Of a DNA stretch of 64,000 nucleotides, positions 60,801-64,000 are shown in pieces. The stretch is from Salinibacterium hongtaonis (GTDB lineage: Bacteria > Actinomycetota > Actinomycetes > Actinomycetales > Microbacteriaceae). The position numbers were made by a program, and so were the translations under genes. The notes under the pieces are model-generated. The model made no database searches. It worked only from the letters and a program-made list of their open reading frames with translations, and had not been told where the DNA came from. The DNA lies in contig NZ_CP026951.1 of assembly GCF_003065485.1 (NCBI RefSeq), positions 2,356,001 to 2,420,000 on the forward strand, read 5' to 3'. Position 1 is the stretch's first letter; every line of letters starts with the position of its first letter.

Positions 60801-62937
60801 CGGAACCCTCGATGAGGTTGCCGTCTATTCGACCGCATTGCCCGCATCAACCGTTTCGGGGCACTACGCGCTTGGCGCAACGGGAACGATCCCCAACGCC
60901 GCACCCACCGCCGCGTTCACGGCGGCTTCTTCGCAGCTCGCGGTGGCCGTCAATGCCGCGGACTCCACGGACTCCGATGGCACCATCGTCGGTTACGCCT
61001 GGGACTTCGGAGACGGTGCCACGGCAACGGGGGTTGGCGCCAGCCACACGTACGCGGCCGCGGGAGATTACGTCATCACCCTCACGGTCACCGACAACGA
61101 CGGGGCAACCGACACCGAAACTCGCAGCGTCACGGTGACGGCGCCGCCCGCCAACGTTGCGCCCACGGCATCGTTCACGGTCTCGTCGAGCGGTCGCACG
61201 GCGTCGGTCAACGGATCGGCCTCTGCCGACTCCGATGGATCGATAGCTGGCTACGCCTGGAACTTTGGTGACGGGGCGACCGCGACCGGGCAAACCGCGT
61301 CGCATGCCTACGCCGCTGACGGCACGTATACGGTGACGCTCACCGTCACCGACGAAGACGGAGCCACCGCGTCGACAACCCGCACCGTGACGGTATCGGC
61401 ACCGCCAGCCCCCACGGGGCTTGCGCAGGATGCTTTCGGTCGGACCGTGCCATCCGGATGGGGCTCGGCCGATCTGGGCGGCGCCTGGGCTGTGACGGGA
61501 ACGGCGAGCCGGTACAGCGTGTCGGGAGGCGTCGGGCTCATGACGGCGCCCGCCGGCCAAACGCTCAAGGCGACCCTGGGGGCGGTGAGCTCCTCCGACA
61601 CCGACCTTTCCGTTCAGTTCTCCACCGACAAGGTCTTGACTGGCGGCGGTGAATACCTCTCGGCCATTGGGCGTCAGGTCGGCACCTTCGACTACCGGGC
61701 ACGGGTGCGACTCCTGGCCACGGGAGACGTGGTTCTGCAGCTCGTCCAGGGCGGAACAACCCTTCAAAGCCTCACGATCCCCGGCATGACGCATGCGGCG
61801 AACACTCCCCTCGCGTTGCGACTGCAGGTCACGGGAACCTCACCGACAACGATCCGGGCCAAGGTCTGGCCGGCTAGCGCGCCGGAACCGGGGGCCTGGC
61901 AGGCGAGCGTGACTGACTCCACTGCGGGGCTGCAGACCGCAGGATCCATCGCGCTTGAGAGCTTCATCTCGGGTTCGGCAACCAACGGGCCGATCACGAC
62001 GCGCTTCGACAACCTTTCGGTGACGCCGACGTCGACGACTCCTCCGCCTGCGAACGTGGCCCCCACCGCGTCGTTCACTGCGGCGACGAATGGCCTCACG
62101 GCATCCGTGAACGCTGCGGCGTCGGCCGATTCCGACGGAACTATCGCGGGCTACGCCTGGAACTTCGGCGACGGAGCCACGGCGACCGGCGTGACCGCAT
62201 CCCACGCCTACGCCAGCGCAGGAACCTACACCGTGACTCTCACCGTGACGGATGATGACGGCGCTACCGGGGTAACCACCCGATCGGTCACGGTGACGGC
62301 TCCTCCGGCGGGTTCCCCCCTCGCGGCAGACGCGTTCGAGAGATCTGCCACAGCAGGATGGGGAACCGCGGTCACGGGAGGTGCGTGGACGACAGCGGGC
62401 GGCAACGCCAACTTCTCGGTTAGCGGAGGGGGTGGCCTGCTTTCCACCCCGGCGGGCATCACTCTGAAGGGATCCCTGCTGGGCGTCTCCTCTACGAATG
62501 TCGACCTGCGCGTGGCCTTCTCGATCGACAAAGCCCCCACGGGTAACGGCGCGTATCTTTCGGCCATCGGCCGTCAGGGATCCACATCGGACTACCGAGC
62601 CCGCGTTCGGCTGCTCTCCACCGGCGACGTCGTGCTGCAGTTGGTCGAGGGTGGAACCGTTCTGCAGACGCTCACCATCCCCGGCATAACCTATGCCGCT
62701 GGTGAGCAATTGCAGGTTCGGCTGCAGGTCTTCGGCACCGCCCCCACAACCATCCGGGCCTCGGTGTGGAAGACGGGGCAGCCAGAGCCGACGACGTGGC
62801 AGGCGAGCGCGACGAACGCGGCAGCGGGACTGCAGGCCGCCGGCCCGATCGGGCTCGAATCGTATATGGCGGGCTCCACCACGAACGGCCCCATCGTCGC
62901 CCGCTTCGACGACCTGGTGGTGAACCCCACACCATGA
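57847..62937 (+). CDS. Giant secreted multidomain protein (beta-propeller-like, Fn3, LamG, PKD)
   Basis: 1696 residues. Signal peptide 1-40 (cleavage after AIA). About 60-450: repeated GxxVYVGGEFTSVNG units of a propeller-like delta-60-type fold. 460-548: fibronectin type III-like. 555-775 and 792-1012: two LamG/concanavalin-like domains (YWPLDEPSG and YWRLNDTTG starts). Three PKD domains near 1019, 1102 and 1402 (each DSDGxIxGYAWxFGDGATATG, split here by variants). Two copies of a roughly 200-residue domain near 1192 and 1491 (DAFxRxxxxGWG start, ARVRLLxTGDVVLQLV core). No LPxTG or membrane anchor at the C terminus (VNPTP). A carbohydrate-binding adhesin or matrix protein is likely, given the polysaccharide genes coupled at both ends. 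Confidence 0.85.
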   Translation: MTRSGSARISALSTKVAAALTAAVLMLALLLATPPPAIADTAPVDPAVPKTIAADGLPTVQINGVAWSQVIIGNTVYVGGEFTSARPAGSARGVNEVPRTHLLAYNLTTGALITTFNPTLNGQVLGLAASPDGTRLYAVGDFTQVNGTTFSRAVAFSVATGQTINSFKPILSTQGRAVVATADTVYLGGNFTSVSGVARNRVAAVAASNGAVLPFNANANSAVNALALTKNGAKLIVGGKYSTLGGAAARGLGAVDPTSGAVQPWAINNTIYASGESAAFVSLYADDDAVYGTAWAWGKDDGNLEGVFSANPDTGAIIWLNDCHGDTYSVYPMGDVVYSVGHAHYCGNIGGFPQPDPWVFHRATATTKAATGTVTRDPHGYYNFEGNPSPTLLNWFPNLNAGTYTGQNQGPWHITGNGQYVVQGGEFTTVNGVAQQGLVRFAVSSIAPNKIGPQSNEGLTPSVVSFRTGEARVSWQATSDRDNSDLTYKVTRNGVVVHTVVQSSNFWTRPTMGFTDTGLAPGSRHLYRVYAYDPFGNEASRTAIYVTIATADASNDYAEAVAADDPSYYWPLDEPSGTVAYDHEGFSDLTLGSGVARGAAGAVSGNAASDFDGTSSGFGTTASPSAGPSSFTVEAWINTTTDRGGKIIGFGNSATGNSGNYDRHVYMDNSGRIWFGVHPGAVRTVNSSASFNNGAWHHVAASLGANGMRLFVDGNLVGSRDDVTSAQAYDGVWRVGGDNTGGWSSQPSSNYFEGAIDEVAVYPTVLTRSDLVSHYVASGRTSPLPPAPTDNYGKAVYDNDPTLYWRLNDTTGTAVADSGPNGNPGVFSGGVTKNVAGAITGTSNRAVNFGGTSGVAGSSEQFTNPSTYSLETWFKTTTTQGGKLIGFGDQRTALSSNYDRHIYMQDDGALVFGAWTGSANTITSPTGLNNGEWHHAVGTQSSAGMALYVDGVLVGTNPATSAQEYSGYWRIGGDTTWGSSSSYFAGTLDEVAVYSTALPASTVSGHYALGATGTIPNAAPTAAFTAASSQLAVAVNAADSTDSDGTIVGYAWDFGDGATATGVGASHTYAAAGDYVITLTVTDNDGATDTETRSVTVTAPPANVAPTASFTVSSSGRTASVNGSASADSDGSIAGYAWNFGDGATATGQTASHAYAADGTYTVTLTVTDEDGATASTTRTVTVSAPPAPTGLAQDAFGRTVPSGWGSADLGGAWAVTGTASRYSVSGGVGLMTAPAGQTLKATLGAVSSSDTDLSVQFSTDKVLTGGGEYLSAIGRQVGTFDYRARVRLLATGDVVLQLVQGGTTLQSLTIPGMTHAANTPLALRLQVTGTSPTTIRAKVWPASAPEPGAWQASVTDSTAGLQTAGSIALESFISGSATNGPITTRFDNLSVTPTSTTPPPANVAPTASFTAATNGLTASVNAAASADSDGTIAGYAWNFGDGATATGVTASHAYASAGTYTVTLTVTDDDGATGVTTRSVTVTAPPAGSPLAADAFERSATAGWGTAVTGGAWTTAGGNANFSVSGGGGLLSTPAGITLKGSLLGVSSTNVDLRVAFSIDKAPTGNGAYLSAIGRQGSTSDYRARVRLLSTGDVVLQLVEGGTVLQTLTIPGITYAAGEQLQVRLQVFGTAPTTIRASVWKTGQPEPTTWQASATNAAAGLQAAGPIGLESYMAGSTTNGPIVARFDDLVVNPTP

Positions 62938-64000
62938 CGAACCGTAAAGCGACGCGCGCGTCGAGCACAACAGGGGTCCGCGGGACCACGGTTCTGCTCG
63001 CCCACCCGGGCGCGGAGCTCTACGGTTCCGACCGGATGCTTCTCGAGAGCGCCTCCGCCCTCCTCGACGAGAAAGCACGCGTTGTCGTTGCCCTGCCGTC
63101 GCTCGGCCCCCTTGCCGACATGCTCACGAACAGGGGAGCAGAAGTCATCGTGTGCAGAACGGGGGTCCTGCGCAAGAGCGCACTCTCGCCCGTTGGCCTC
63201 GCACGACTCGCCGTCGACACCGCAGGAGGGATGATCGATGCCTGGCGAGCGGTGACCCGATTCAAACCGCAGCGGATCTATGTGAGCACCCTCACCATCC
63301 CGCTCTGGATCGGCATCGCGCGGCTGCGCCGAGTGCCCGTCGTGGCGCACGTGCACGAGGCGGAATCCTCGGCCCCCGGGCTTCAACGCGCGGCACTCGC
63401 GGCGCCACTCCTGGCGGCAGACACCGTCATCGCCAATAGCGAGTTCAGTGTGGAGGTGCTGGGCGACTCCTTCAATAGTCTGGGTCGCCGCACGACCGTC
63501 GTGCACAACGGCGTCCCTGGCCCGTCACGACCGGTTCAAGCTCGCAAAGTGCTCGATTCGGCCCTCAAAATCGCCTACGTCGGCCGGCTTTCGCCCCGCA
63601 AGGGAGTGGATGTCGCCATCGAGGCGGTACGCCTGCTCACCGAGGCCGGTGTGGATGTTCGCCTCACCCTCATCGGCACGGCCTTTAGCGGATACGAGTG
63701 GTACGAGCAGCTACTGAGGCGCACGGTGACCGAATCCGGGCTCAGCGACCGGGTCGCCTTTCTCGGGTTTCAGTCCCCCGTGTTCTCCCGTATTACCGAG
63801 GCCGATGTCGTGGTCGTGCCCTCGCGGGTGGATGAACCGTTTGGCAACACAGCGGTCGAGGCTTTGCTCTGCGGTCGTCCCGTAATCGCGAGCGCGACCA
63901 GCGGGCTTCTCGAGGCCACGGCGGGATACCGATCAGCTCGCACGGTGGCCCCTGGTGACGCCACGTCGCTTGCCAGGAGCCTGGCCGAAGTGGCAAGCAA
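62934..64000 (+). CDS. Glycosyltransferase family 4-type (runs off the window)
   Basis: The ATG at 62934 overlaps the stop of the giant protein (ATGA) and the frame is open to the window end, 355 residues. GT-B features: an N-terminal LLAHPGAELYGSDRMLLE segment, AHVHEAESSAPG, the VGRLSPRKGVDVAIEA hinge and the nucleotide-sugar site VPSRVDEPFGNTAVEALLCG. It belongs to the same operon as the polysaccharide genes upstream; the missing end is short. Confidence 0.9.
   Translation, partial: MTNRKATRASSTTGVRGTTVLLAHPGAELYGSDRMLLESASALLDEKARVVVALPSLGPLADMLTNRGAEVIVCRTGVLRKSALSPVGLARLAVDTAGGMIDAWRAVTRFKPQRIYVSTLTIPLWIGIARLRRVPVVAHVHEAESSAPGLQRAALAAPLLAADTVIANSEFSVEVLGDSFNSLGRRTTVVHNGVPGPSRPVQARKVLDSALKIAYVGRLSPRKGVDVAIEAVRLLTEAGVDVRLTLIGTAFSGYEWYEQLLRRTVTESGLSDRVAFLGFQSPVFSRITEADVVVVPSRVDEPFGNTAVEALLCGRPVIASATSGLLEATAGYRSARTVAPGDATSLARSLAEVAS

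Overview
The window is high-GC actinobacterial chromosome. Gene content and order suggest the family Microbacteriaceae: clpC, lysS, panC, a DUF2520 reductase, two PH-domain membrane proteins, a DUF3180 protein, folK-folB-folP-folE, ftsH, hpt, tilS and ppa lie in the arrangement typical of that group. This placement is inference from content; no 16S gene is present. Most coding sequence from about 15.6 to 32 kb is on the minus strand.

Layout. 0-5.4 kb: the end of an ABC-F gene, DUF3151 and SdpI-like genes, a glutamate decarboxylase/antiporter pair, an SRPBCC protein, two gene relics and tRNA-Ser(CGA). 5.4-18.5 kb: SGNH hydrolase, radA, an N-acetylglutamate synthase-like gene, clpC, a duplicated DUF2975 membrane/XRE regulator locus with a palindromic operator, pirin, lysS and a thioredoxin-like gene. 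18.5-29.3 kb: the pantothenate, folate, ftsH, hpt, tilS and ppa housekeeping block. 29.4-32.6 kb: two tandem M23 peptidases and a tRNA-Glu/Asp/Phe array.

32.5-46.9 kb is a decayed integrative island in the 3' end of tRNA-Phe. A 38-bp piece of the tRNA is repeated at 32521 and 46879, and a truncated tyrosine recombinase lies just inside the left end. The island is an accessory, defence-like region. It holds a double-frameshifted AbiF/AbiD-type HEPN gene behind a possible small RNA, a RES/Xre toxin-antitoxin pair, a MacAB-like efflux operon with a broken adaptor, an HTH/nucleotidyltransferase pair under a perfect 13-bp palindrome, and a secreted-protein plus ABC-transporter operon. Several members are broken, and a relic of the HTH/nucleotidyltransferase pair lies outside the island beside tRNA-Ser.

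47-54.6 kb: a lipoprotein, an ElaA-type acetyltransferase, HtaA-domain and NUDIX genes, the three-subunit pnt transhydrogenase operon, a TspO-like membrane protein, thioredoxin and a YpfJ-type metallopeptidase. 54.6-64 kb: a hairpin-rich leader followed by a coupled extracellular polysaccharide/surface operon: polyprenyl sugar-phosphate transferase, glycosyltransferase, a 1696-residue secreted multidomain protein, and a second glycosyltransferase that runs off the window.
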